Positions 13,534 through 24,060 of a DNA stretch of 64,000 nt are shown piece after piece. A program made the position numbers and the translations under genes. The notes below the pieces were generated by a model. That model was not told the origin of the DNA. It did no database searches and saw nothing but the letters and a program-made list of their open reading frames with translations. Source of the DNA: Poecilobothrus nobilitatus (lineage: Eukaryota > Arthropoda > Insecta > Diptera > Dolichopodidae); the NCBI GenBank assembly GCA_947095535.1, contig OX352773.1, positions 32,509,398 through 32,573,397 on the forward strand. Direction: 5' to 3'. Numbering within the stretch: the first letter of the stretch is position 1; each line of letters starts with the position of its first letter.

Positions 13534-13850
13534 GCCTGTATTTCTTTTGAGTGTATTTCATTTGCCTGTATTTCATTTGACTGTATTTTCATTTGTCTGT
13601 ATTTCATATTATACAAAAATATATTACATAAGGCGTACAATTTTGATTTTGAATTCACTAAAGTCCCTCGTAATTCAGATTTTCAAATATGCATATATAT
13701 AAATATTCTGGAAAAAGCGTAAAACCCTGCTTTTGAATGCAACTCTAAAATTTCTCCTAATTTAGAATGAAATACAGTTAAATGAAATATAGGCAATTGA
13801 AATATGGCCAAATGATCAAGAAATACAGTCAAATGAAATACAAGCATATG
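13534..13850. mobile_element. foldback element with tandem-repeat arms
   Basis: The left arm (13534-13610) is about five imperfect copies of a 14-16 bp unit close to CTGTATTTCATTTG. The right arm (13765-13850) is about five copies of the reverse complement, close to CAAATGAAATACAG. The arms flank a loop of about 150 bp of plain AT-rich DNA. Inverted arms made of short direct repeats are the hallmark of foldback (FB)-type elements described in Drosophila. No transposase is present and no clear target duplication is visible. The 75-codon frame at 13475-13702 simply translates the arm. Confidence 0.65.
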
Positions 13851-15447
13851 ACACGCTCTCACTTCTTACATAAATAAAATGAAGGCTTATTGAGATCAGA
13901 AAAAGCATTTAAATTTATGTAACTTTTATATATGCTTCCCGGAAACTTGATGACTTTCAAACAAACAATAACCATTTAACGATGCAAGTTAACATTTACA
14001 AACTGGACAAAAACTGCAAGAAAGAATTTTTATATGTTAAATTGAAATGTTAGACTTTTATCATATGCGGTACAAACAACAAAATTAAATTGATACACAA
14101 CAGCATTTTGTAACAACTTTAAAACAATTTTAGTATCGTATACCTTTTATTTTGCCAACCAATGTATTCATATGCACGTTTATATGTATACAGTTACCTA
14201 AAGAAACTTTATCGCTTGAATTTTATAGGCGCAACCCTGAAAATTTACTAACTGTTTTTTGAAAAAAAAAAAAAATAATGTTTTTTTACTTCGTTTTCTT
14301 AAATTTCAAAGTAAATCCCTAACCACAAACAAAAAAAAAAACAGTTATTTTAAGAAAAGATTAATTTTTCTATTTGTTGTACTTTTTTTTTATTTTAGGG
14401 TTAGGGGTATATTTTTCTGCTTTGTTAAGATTAGAATTGTATGCGCGTAAATCAATAGAATACAAAAACAAAACAAAAAAAAATTGTGTAGATACGTCTT
14501 TTTTTTTTTATCAAGCTTAGGTTTCTTTCCTTTTTTTTTAAGACTTCTCTTGCCAGCCTACCCTGTATTGTGGTTTTTAACAATATCTTTTCCTTTTAAG
14601 TAGGGCATCTTTTATAATAAATACTTCATTTGAGAAAAAATTCTAAGAAATTATTTTTTCTACAGGCAGATGAGGTTTTTAAAAACAAAAATGAAAAATG
14701 AATAAAAATGAAAATTAAGGATAATTCCTAATTTCGCCACCTTAAGCGTGATAGGCTGTTTTTAAATGGCTTTCAAAAAAAAAAAAAAAAAAACAAGATA
14801 GATTAAAAAAAAAAATTTCTTTTTTTTTTTCTATGGTTTTTTCTGTAAAAATAGAATGAAATAGAAAACTACGTCCTCCATTCCTTTTTTTTTCGTTAAA
14901 TTTTTGTGGTTATCTTTTTTTTCTTTTGATTTGGTGAAAAGCTTTTCTAAGATTATGACACTTAAAAGTTTTATTTTTTTTAATAATTTGGTGTTATATT
15001 TTTTTATGAAAATGAATAAAAAAAAAAAAAAAATTTTATAAAATAATTTAAGAACATTTTTATGGAGTAATTATTACCGAAATTCTAATTGGTAAATTTT
15101 CTACTTAAATACGTAACAAATGTTTTGTTATAATTTTCACTACATTGCAGTGATGTGTTAAATATTTAAACATTTTTGATTTAAAAACAGATTCCAGTTT
15201 AGGTTGCATAGAGGCATATTAAGTAATATTAGATTATCATTTACTTCTGGATGCTTAGACAGTTAAGTTTTTTTAATTTAATTTTTTTAAATCGTTTAAA
15301 CACCCGAAAAAGAACCACACTTTGATTTTATTAAGATTTCTTGAACCCAAACTAAAATCACCGGTAATTTTTGGTTCAATAGACCAACCAAAACCATCTA
15401 CAGTTCAAAACAAAGTAATAGAATTATATTTTGGTTTGATTTGTAAG
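13851..15447. other. AT-rich non-coding stretch
   Basis: No gene is supported. Homopolymer tracts lie at 14263-14275, 14776-14793, 14820-14830 and 15019-15033. The open frame at 14259-14450 begins in a poly-A run and is not credible. Confidence 0.55.
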
Positions 15448-15724
15448 AAGAAAATGATTTATGAAGAGAATGAATGGGATTGAAAGAAGAAATGAAGTTG
15501 AAGGAAAAAATTTATAGTACGATTGATGGCTTTTATGATAAAAAAAGTTAGAGGAAGAAATAAAAATATATGGACGCCATAAATCAAGTGTATTTCTTTT
15601 AGAATTTCTTTGAAACATGTATTTAACTAATTCAGAAGATATGCTGAAATTAGTTGAAGTAGGTAACAAAACTACAAACGTGATGTCTATAAAAAATCGT
15701 TTTGTTGAGTTCAAAACATTTTAA
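15448..15724 (+). pseudogene. possible decayed coding trace, unrecognised
   Basis: A + strand frame from 15548 to the TAA at 15722-15724 is open apart from one TGA at 15611-15613. From the ATG at 15617 it reads MYLTNSEDMLKLVEVGNKTT and continues to the stop, a peptide that is not low-complexity. Just upstream a different frame (from about 15466) carries MGLKEEMKLKEKIYSTIDG, so a frameshifted relic is conceivable. The - strand is also open across 15424-15714 (96 codons, no ATG start), which may be only its shadow. No family is recognised and chance is a serious alternative. Confidence 0.15.
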
Positions 15725-16302
15725 AATGCTTTGTAGAAAATGGCATCATTTTTAGTTTTCCTGTTCGAAATCCATTACAGAGATACTTAGATTTTGTTTA
15801 TTTTATATGCTTTTATATTAATTCGTCAGTGTCAGTTTATATATTTATTTATTTATTTAAATATTCAATAATCATTTTTTTTAGATATAAATCATTTTAA
15901 AGGAACGCTAAACAAATTATATATAAGCATCCATGACTTGATTTTCCTTTTTAGGTAATTTAAAATTAGACTTTTTTAATCTATCAATTTATTGCAAAGA
16001 ATCGTTTGCAATCTTTTAGCATTTTGAGGACAATGCTAACAAATATTTAAATAACTTCTCTAATAAAAAATAAATTTTAAGTTTACAAAGAACATTCATC
16101 AAAATTATTTCTTCTTTTTTCTTTCAAGTGATTGTTTTTGATATACTTGCAAAACTATGCTTTATGATCTGTTGTGCATCTCAGTTTATTTTTCTTTATT
16201 CTTATTTTATCATATACAAATTATAATATTTATTGATTATTATTAATTTTTTTTTTTAATTAAATACTAATTTTTCAATTTTTTTTTTTTTTTTATTTTT
16301 AG

Positions 16303-16512
16303 TTACAGTATGCATCAAAATATGCATTTGGTTATAGAGTAAGAGATTTTCATACAGGAAATGATTTTGGTCATAAACAAAAACGTGATCATGATGGTGT
16401 TACTAGAGGTGAATATCATATATTATTGCCAGATGGTAGAATACAAAATGTTCGTTATACAGCTGATGATTCAGGTTTTCATGCTGATGTTAGTTTTGAA
16501 ACAGGACCTTAA
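16303..16512 (+). CDS. RR-2-type cuticle protein, 3'-terminal exon
   Basis: This exon encodes the chitin-binding Rebers-Riddiford domain of a structural cuticle protein, which is secreted and binds chitin fibres in the exoskeleton. A long pyrimidine tract leads to two possible acceptors, TTTTTAG ending at 16302 and TTACAG ending at 16308. An in-frame TAG sits directly before TTA CAG, so the frame cannot extend upstream without splicing. From 16309 it gives 67 residues and ends in TAA at 16510-16512. The domain fills nearly the whole exon: an aromatic start YAFGYRVRDFHTG, a charged stretch, then GVTRGEYHILLPDGR, VRYTADDSGFHADV and a short tail ETGP. The GEYHxLLPDGR and YxADxxGFxA blocks are the RR-2/pro-resilin-like signature. 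The signal peptide and any N-terminal region must lie in upstream exons, which I could not find. Frame and key residues are intact, so it is probably functional. Assignment to a specific CPR ortholog is not possible by eye. Confidence 0.92.
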   Translation, partial: LQYASKYAFGYRVRDFHTGNDFGHKQKRDHDGVTRGEYHILLPDGRIQNVRYTADDSGFHADVSFETGP

Positions 16513-17451
16513 AAAATAACAATTTCATTATAAATATTTAACTGTTTGGTGCAAATTAATACATGCAATAATAATTACTATATTTTTGTAAATTATTTTT
16601 AGTTTTTAAGAATTTCATTAACAATTCATAGTCACCATATACTTTTTAATCTATTTAAGATCTCAAATCTAATAAATTATAAATTCATGTCACATTCATG
16701 TGTTTTTTTTTTTTTATTTTTTTTATTTTTATTGTTAATTATTTAAATAATCATTTTTTGTTGTTTTTTTTTGTTTTTAAACGGGATATGTGCAATTTTT
16801 TGTTTCGTTTTTTTTGTATTCGAATCATATAACTATTATGTATCTGAAAATTTTTTAAACATATGAAAATGTTTGTAAAAAAAAAACAAGTAATAATTTT
16901 TTAAAAATATTTTATATATGTTTATATATTATTTAATTGTAAACTTAATATTAAATAAAATTTAAAAAGAAAAACTTAAATGATTTTAATTTATTATAAG
17001 AAATTTTATAAATCTTAAACTGACGGATTCTTTTAAATAGCTAAAATTGTATTAAATATAATCAAGGATATATATACCAAAAGACAATTGTCAAATCCTT
17101 CGAAATATTATAATACTTAATCACTCCCAAACTATAATGCAGACAGAATTCAACCTTTAAAGGATACTTATGAATATTTCTTTTAAATTAATTTTTCAAC
17201 TTTGCCATGAAGTGGAGAATAGCATTAATTTTTTGCTTTGTGTTTACCAGTAGTACTAATATTTTATTTAGATGATTTTAAAGTTTATTTTCATAACTAT
17301 GCGTCTAAAAAGCTAATACAAATTCTATTACATAATATATTCCATTAAAATTAAGGAATTCCATTAAAATTAAGGAAAATTAATAAATCCTTATCCCTTA
17401 TGAAATGAAAAAAATCATATGCTTATTATTAAGAAGCTAAACTAGAAATAT
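16513..17451. other. 3' flank of cuticle exon, non-coding
   Basis: It probably begins with the 3' UTR of the cuticle transcript. An 18-bp direct repeat containing TTCCATTAAAATTAAGGAA is at 17340-17376. Nothing else is recognised. Confidence 0.5.
16954..16959 (+). promoter_or_regulatory. possible polyadenylation signal of the cuticle gene
   Basis: AATAAA lies about 440 bases after the cuticle stop codon. In DNA this AT-rich the hexamer is common, so its use is only a guess based on position and strand. Confidence 0.25.
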
Positions 17452-19050
17452 AACGAGGAAGAATACAGTTGCCTTTGTCAACTCTTAGATACCCGTACAA
17501 ACCGTTAGTATGTTCACAGCCTGTCACTCTGCTCACAATATTATTTTTTTAATATTTTAGTATTTTAAAATAATTTGGGTGAATTTTATAATTTCTAGAA
17601 CTATGGGTTGTACATATATTCAAACTATATGTTTATATGTACATTCTTCAAAAGCAGATTCTAACCTTTCCCATAACGATTATCAATCCAAAACTTTTTC
17701 AAATATTCTATAGTACCATTTAATACTAAGCGGTAAATGTATATTAAATTTACTAAGTACAAAACAGTAAATATAATTTTAAATATTTTATTATATTATA
17801 TTTAAATATTCCATTGACAGAATAATTTCTTATAAGTACAATAAAATACATATATGTATATGTAAATACGGCGCTATATAATATACATCTATACTCTTAT
17901 CATTCATTCACTAGTATATGTCACTATGTCACGATATATATATTGATATTATCATGGTGATATCTCAACATGATATTATATAAGTATGTATATATATTAA
18001 TATCATATAAATAAAAATTCTTTAAGCAACCGTTATGTTGTTTATTTATTTACATTTTTATGTACTACGCATTATATCCTCAACAATTTCAAATTATCGA
18101 GTAAAACAAAATGAAAAAATTCGTTAAAGAAATTTGTTAGAAAATTTGAAAAAATCAAGTAACACTTTCGTCAATTATAAAGTAACCCTATATTATTAAA
18201 AAAAGTTGTTAACAGAAATAAGAGTATAATGTTGAAGCTTTAATTTTTGTGTATTACTTCAAAAAAATTTTAACAGGTGTTCAAGTTACAGGTGTTTAAA
18301 AATTGGAAATTTTCAGTTTTTGACCTTACAGCTTACAGCTCCTAAGTGATACAAAAAAATTTTTTAAAATGACTCATACTTATTTTCAAAGATCTAACTT
18401 CTGTCAAAATTGCAAGTTTCCAACTTAAACCGTTTAGAAGATAGAAGGGTTGAAGGATTTTGCAAAATTTGAGTTTCACATAACGGTAAATTAAGACACC
18501 GTATGCCACAAATATATATTTATTGTATATATACTTTTAAAGCTAATAAAAGTAGTAATCGTTTAGCGTTTTCAAAATGAAGATATAGCTTATACAACTT
18601 GTGCTATAACAATTTAAATATAGAGCATTTTTAAACCTTTGGGGAGCTGTAGCTCCGTATCGGGTGGGGCTACAAAAAAAGTTGTTAAAAATAAAATTAA
18701 TATTTTTGTGAGATCTATCAGTAGTTAGAATTTTGTAGCTCTATTGCAAAAAAAAATGTGGGTATCTAAAAGTTAGGTGTTCAAGAGCTACGCTAAGGCT
18801 TGGTCCAAACTCAACCAAAAAAAATAGGGAACCTACAAATTACTCCCAGAATATTTTGTGTAAATTTCAAGATTCTAGCTTTCTTAATTTTTGAGTTAGC
18901 GTGCTGACGGACGGACGGACATGGCTCAAAAGTCTTAGAATTTTTTTCTGATCCGATCCATACCATTGAAGGTATATCTAGCCCGCTTATTTCGAGGTGT
19001 TACAAACGGAGGAGTAATTTTATTATACCCGATCCTATCGTACAGGTATA
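17452..19050 (-). mobile_element. helentron/DINE-1-like repeat, copy A
   Basis: The left end AACGAGGAAGAATACAG matches the trailing end of the better-preserved copy at 24.06-24.85 kb, read on the opposite strand. The right end, read on the - strand, is TATACCTGTACGATAGG, then GGGTATAATAAAATTAC, then TTTGTAACACCT, the same hairpin head as that copy. A GACGGACGGACGGACATGGCT phrase at 18904-18924 is shared with such elements in flies. The middle (about 18250-18890) has GC-richer text without an ORF. That both ends belong to one 1.6-kb element is an inference; they could be two fragments. Confidence 0.55.
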
Positions 19051-21173
19051 AAAAGAATTAATGATGAAAAAAGATTTTGGCAAGTAATGATGATAGGTAA
19101 AGTACAATAAGTCTTGTATAGATGGATGATAGTATACTCATCACTCACATTTTTATGCCTAATACACCTCTGTTATCTACTATAAATCAACTCATATTTA
19201 AAATTTAATTTTTTCGAAAAAATAATTACAAGCGGAAAAATAACTAAATTCTAATATAGTTATGGTTAAATATATATTTAAACTTTTACTATAGATTTAT
19301 TTTATTTTAATGTTTTTATTTTCTTATTTTAATTTTTTTTATTTTAATTTCGTTTGAAGTATAATAATAATCCGAACAAACAATATTTAATCTCAATTAT
19401 TTATACCTTCATCTATTATAATGAAAATCTAGAGATAAGTAATCAGAAAATTATTCAAAACCAAAATCTGAAATAATTTTCTTATTGACAAAATGTTTAA
19501 AAGTTTACATTATTATAAAAGTTTTTATAAATTTTTTTTGTTTTTTTTTTTTTCTTTAAATTGATTAATACCAAAAATTATTTTCATTTTTACCACCTTA
19601 TGTTTGTTTCGATTGGTTCTAAAACTTTTGGACTTTCTAAAAGTAAAATAAAAAAAATATGTAGCTAAGTATACTAACTTTAATTGAATTTTTTTTTTTT
19701 TTCTAAGTTCAACTTCGTTTATTTACATTTTAAATCAATCAAAAAGTTAAAAAAAAAGCAAAAAAAAAAACTTTTTTAATTTCAGTAATGATATTATTTA
19801 CATAAAACGTACCTGTTACGTATTTTTTTTTTTTTTTTAATTTAACTTGACAGTAAAATAAATATAAAAGATATTAAAAGTGGGACATTTCAAGTTTTTA
19901 ATTGAATTTACAAAGTCTGGGTACATAATCAGATAAAATTGCTCATCTACTTCAGCTTTTTCAAAATATTGAATTTTTTTTTGTAATTTTTAAGCTATGG
20001 TGAAAATAAACTGAAAAATGTGCCATGAAAGCGAAACAAAAATATAATTATTCAATAATCCTAAATAGGGGAAAAACTTTTAAATAGAATTTTAAAATTT
20101 TATAGAATTTCATATATGTGTACAATGTTAAGATATTATTTTTTTTTTCAAAAATAAATTTCTAAATTTTAATTATTTATAACTTAAAAAAAAAAAAAAT
20201 AAATAAAAAATATCTATTTAACTTTAAATTAAAATGTCATATGGTTCTGTCAACTACATCTTTGAAATATATTGTAAACTTTCGATTTTCTTATCTGCAG
20301 AAGAATAATATTTGTTTTCATTTTAAGTTTTTTCATAGCTTATTGAAATATTCTCATATCCAGACAATTTATTAAACAACAGAAAGAAAAACACAAAAAT
20401 TCTTATTGTTGTAACGATTTTATACAATAACAACAACAACAAAAAAAAAAAACAAGAGACACAGGATAATCATGTAAATTTGTTTTTTATTAATTTTTGA
20501 TGGGATAAGGAACAATTGAATATTGTGAAAATGAATTTTTAATATTTTTATCGTATATATATACTTTTTTGAACTCAAAATAAAGTATTTTCCACCCTTT
20601 ATAATAATATAATAAATACACAGGATTATAAAAAACAAAAAAACAAAAAAAAACTTTTTTTTTTATTTAACTCCTACCCATTTTCTAATTTATTTACTTT
20701 GTGAACTTTAACAGGTGTTATACAACGTATGTACGTGTACAAAATTAATCAAAATATTTGAATAACAATATATTATGAAGAAAGAGAATAAAAACCACTA
20801 ACTGCCATCACCGATACCACTAAAATTAGAAATACATAATAATAAAGAACAAAAAACAAATTGCAGAGTTATGCAAAATATTTTTAAACAACAAGCATAT
20901 CATTTGTATTACAATTTGAAATTTAATTACCATGTTTAATATATTAAGTACTAACTGTTGAATAAATAATTTGTATTGATTACTTCAAATAGATGTGAAC
21001 ATACATTTCAAATGCTAAGAGATGCTAATTTATCTAAGGAATCTAAGAGAATTTTTTTTATATACATTTACTTTAATAACGTAAGAATAAAGTAAAGAAA
21101 CAAAGTAAAAATATAAAACCGCTTATTACCCCTAATAAAAGTTTATGACTCAGTATCCTGAAAAGGATACAAT
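19051..21173. other. AT-rich non-coding stretch
   Basis: No gene is supported. Runs of T or A occur at 19541-19553, 19690-19701, 19825-19838 and 20188-20200. The 72-codon - strand frame at 20420-20638 is low-complexity. Confidence 0.55.
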
Positions 21174-21290
21174 CAAATAATGAACGGTTTAGTCAAAATA
21201 ATGATTAAAAAGAAACTCAAGCTTTGTCAAATATAAATAATAAGCGATTTTGTGAATGCTATATCCTACTTATAGGAGTGGAAAAGAAAA
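21174..21290 (+). repeat. SINE-like family, copy 1
   Basis: It shares CGGTTTAGTCAAAATAATGA, AGCTTTGTCAAATATAAATA and CTTATAGGAGTGGAAAAG, in the same order, with copies near 33.4, 35.3 and 50.8 kb. This copy retains only the body and tail. It has no coding capacity. Confidence 0.65.
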
Positions 21291-22403
21291 AAACAACAAA
21301 AAATTTGAAAAGGATTTATATAAAATATAATCTATATAATGTTCAGTTTTGCTTGTTATTACATTTAATGTAATTCAAACACCATTTAATATGGTCCTAA
21401 GTAAGGATTCAAAACTTAAGAAAAAAGATTCTAATAAAATCTATGATAAACTTATTATATTATACTTCTAATTTATGATACAGAATTTTTTACAAAAAAA
21501 TCACACATTATGATTTGTAATCAAACGTAAGAAGAATGTACTCCGAATTTTTATTTTCATCCCATTTATGAAATCATAAATATAGATAAAAATTTAATTA
21601 CAACGTTTCTGACGAATTTAGTAAATAATTTGGAATTTAGTTACATAAATTTTGTATTGAAGCTGCTACAAATTTTTGATTAATTTTTTTTTTTTTAAAT
21701 GAAAACTGCTTAATAAATTAATTTTAATATTACAAAATAAAAAAAAAAAAGAACAAATATCACTGGAGGGTAGTTTTTTCTTTAAAATCATTTTAGATAT
21801 TTTATAATAATTTTTTTATCTGAACGATTGAATGTAGATTACAACCACCTCATTACAAAACATCATAATTAGCATAAACTTTTTAAAAATTAACAACATA
21901 TTAGGATTAATTTTGATACTTAATGTAAATGTTTAATTGTTTTTTATTTTTTTTTCTGTTTAGTTTTCAAAATATATCAAATATCTTAACTACAAACATG
22001 ATATGTAAGAAATATTCTGGAACATTTTTTAAAAAAAGAATAAATCACCTGAGGATATTCATGTAAATTTACCATTTACAAACTTTCTGATTTGTTTGTT
22101 TTTTTTTTTTTTTCATTGTCATTACTTTGAGAGAAAAAAAAAACACGCAATTTCTAACTACCACCACCACTTTTTATTTAAGTTTTATTAACAATTCCAA
22201 TGAAAAACAAATAAAAATAAACTGAGTGGAATTAATTTAAAAAAAAATAATGTAATCATTTTATAATGTTAGAAATTATTTTCAAAAATATGGAGGTGTT
22301 ATACGATTAAAAAAGCATATTCATTTTATTTTTGCAAATTTTCAACACTTATGAAATAAAATAATTTCGTTCGCCTAAAAGTATGCAATATGTTAGTAAG
22401 TAG
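21291..22403. other. AT-rich stretch before the exon pair
   Basis: No ORF or repeat element is recognised. It may be upstream intron or promoter of the following locus. Confidence 0.45.
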
Positions 22404-22425
22404 TTTTTTATTGAAAAATTTCTAG

Positions 22426-22670
22426 CCCCTGAGCATTTCATCTTTCTTGATAAAAATGGCTATATTCAAAGCCAAAATCATGTCCCCCTGTTATATCACT
22501 ATAATAGGCGGGCTACATGTAAAGCTATAGAATATAGTCCGGGCAATATTAACGGAGAATATCTAAAATACGACATGTCTATTCCGGATAAAGACAAAGT
22601 AATAAAAAGAGAATATTGGTGGTTAGATAACATATACCAATATGATGAGAGTTCTTTCATCACATATTAG
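22426..22670 (+). CDS. unrecognised protein, exon copy 1 of a tandem pair
   Basis: I do not recognise the family. A frame runs from an acceptor-like AAATTTCTAG ending at 22425 to TAG at 22668-22670; the frame is closed by TAG at 22401-22403, so translation without splicing could start no earlier than 22404, and no ATG is present there. From 22428 it encodes 80 residues: PEHFIFLDKNGYIQSQN, then HVPLLYHYNRRATCKAIEY, a variable middle, then KREYWWLDNIYQYDESS and a final ITY. It contains one cysteine and is rich in Tyr, Asn and charged residues, with no membrane segment. The first 40 residues match copy 2 at about 31 of 40 positions, with mostly conservative changes, showing that both were under protein-level constraint. 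Homology continues into the 3' flank. Upstream exons were not found. A secreted or DNA-element-derived protein are both possible, with no motif to choose. Confidence 0.6.
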
Positions 22671-22880
22671 GTTGTAAATAATAGGCTAAGTTATTTAAGT
22701 AGGTTAAGTAGGCTAGTATAGGTTAAGTTGCTTTTATTTTAAAAAATAAGATAAAATATTGATTTTTAAAACCAACATTTTTGCAATAAAAATAAACAAA
22801 AAAAAAATATTATTATATAATATAAATATTTTGAGAAGAATTTATCAATAATTTTTTAAAAAAACCAACATAAAAAATTA
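22671..22880 (+). repeat. duplicated 3' flank of exon copy 1
   Basis: Runs of AGGTTAAGTAGGC-like text (22680-22730) followed by CTTTTATTTTAAAA resemble the flank after copy 2 (23680-23790). The duplicated block therefore extends beyond the coding part. The AGGTTAAG motif recurs in both flanks. Confidence 0.45.
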
Positions 22881-23026
22881 CAAATTAATTTAAATGTTAG
22901 TATAATTATGATAAAATGCTGTTTTTCGAAACTTTTTTCTAAGCTAAGTTAAATTAAGAGTGTAATTAAAAGGTATAAATAAAAAAGTTAATTAAAAAAA
23001 AAAAAAAAAAAAAAATTTCTATTTAA

Positions 23027-23140
23027 GGGGGGCTTCGGTAGCCTAGTGTGTAGGCGTGTGGCGTATTAACCGAAGGAGTGTGGGTTCGATCCCTGCACAG
23101 GTCGTAAGTGTTTTTTTCTTTACATACCCCCCTTACGACC
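23027..23140 (+). ncRNA. tRNA-like RNA polymerase III unit (SINE head or tRNA relic)
   Basis: A GC-richer island in AT-rich DNA carries an A-box-like TAGCCTAGTGTGTAGG at 23039-23054 and a near-perfect B box GGGTTCGATCCC at 23082-23093, about the spacing found in tRNA genes. A run of seven T at 23111-23117 would terminate polymerase III. The D-arm (AGCC/GGC) and T-arm (GTGGG/CCTGC with wobbles) fold, but the expected acceptor stem does not pair and the anticodon arm is poor, so this is not an ordinary tRNA. GGTCGTAAG at 23100-23108 is perfectly inverted as CTTACGACC at 23132-23140, and AAGGGGGG at the left is inverted as CCCCCCTT. It is most likely a tRNA-derived SINE head or small Pol III RNA, sitting between the two duplicated exons. 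Confidence 0.6.
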
Positions 23141-23355
23141 AAATATAATGTAAATATATAGTATATAATATAAACAAAATAAATAATATTAGTATATAAT
23201 TTAATAATAGTATAAAAACCTATAATGGCCTTAGTAGCCGATGGTTCAATAATATTGCATTACATTAATGTATGTAATATTAATATAAATAAATAAATAA
23301 GAATTCTATTTAAGAATTTATTTCACAATTGAAGAATTATTTTAATATCTACAAG

Positions 23356-23636
23356 TGACGGAAAATAATCTAGTGTCAAACATTTATTACCACAATGATG
23401 AGTATATAAGATCCAGCATGAATACAGGATTTATTACACCGGAACTCTTTATATACCTAGATTCAAATGGTTACATTCAAGATCAAAACCATGTCCCCCT
23501 ATTATTTCATTATAATAGAAGGGCTACATGCAAGAGCATTGACTATAATCCAAGAAACCTAGATTATTCGATGTTGAAATTTGATACACATAATATACCA
23601 GAAAGGAACAAAAGCATTAGTAGAAATTATTGGTAG
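23356..23636 (+). CDS. unrecognised protein, exon copy 2 of a tandem pair
   Basis: The frame is open from after TAA at 23343-23345 to TAG at 23634-23636. It could begin at an acceptor-like ATCTACAAG ending at 23355, or at the ATG at 23418, which gives 72 residues starting MNTGFITPELFIYLDSNGY. A TATA-like AGTATATAAGATCC lies just upstream of that ATG. The core QNHVPLLFHYNRRATCK is almost the same as in copy 1, and the ending is SISRNYW. Where copy 1 continues with a second Trp (TGG), this copy has TAG, so a single G-to-A change probably shortened it by about 16 residues; sequence after the stop still aligns with the copy 1 coding tail (TTA..AAC..TAC). It is either a truncated but working paralog or a young pseudogene. 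I do not know the function. Confidence 0.55.
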
Positions 23637-23679
23637 TTATAAAACACCTACATAGTAGATTAAAATTATTTTTAATTAT

Positions 23680-23850
23680 TTAGGATAAGTAGGATAGCAT
23701 AGGGTAAATAAGATTAGATATATAGGTTAAGATAGGTTAAGATATGTTAAGATAGGTTAAGTTTTTATCTTAAAACCTAAAAAAAATAAATTTGGATTTT
23801 TAAATGAAATTTTTAACAAAAACATAATAAATATAAAGATGTAAAATACC
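23680..23850 (+). repeat. duplicated 3' flank of exon copy 2 with AGGTTAAGAT repeats
   Basis: A 10-bp unit close to AGGTTAAGAT is repeated about four times at 23723-23761. It is followed by TTTTTATCTTAAAACC, which corresponds to the flank after copy 1. Confidence 0.55.
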
Positions 23851-24060
23851 ATGGAAAATTCACAGATTTAATGTAATATAAAAATATAAAACCTAAAATT
23901 AATAAAATAAGAAAACATGCCACCTTAAAGTTCACATATAGTTAGTAAGTTTGGTTAATTGGAAGGATCAGAATTACTGAGAAAGTAAAATAAAATTGTA
24001 AATTAAAAAATAAAAAACAGTATTACAATCCTTACTCTTCTTAAAATTTTAGAAGTTTTT
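23851..24060. other. short spacer
   Basis: AT-rich; nothing is seen before the next mobile element. Confidence 0.5.

Noticed and set aside
23027..23110. A functional tRNA gene
   Set aside because: The A and B boxes fit but the acceptor stem does not pair and no proper anticodon stem forms.
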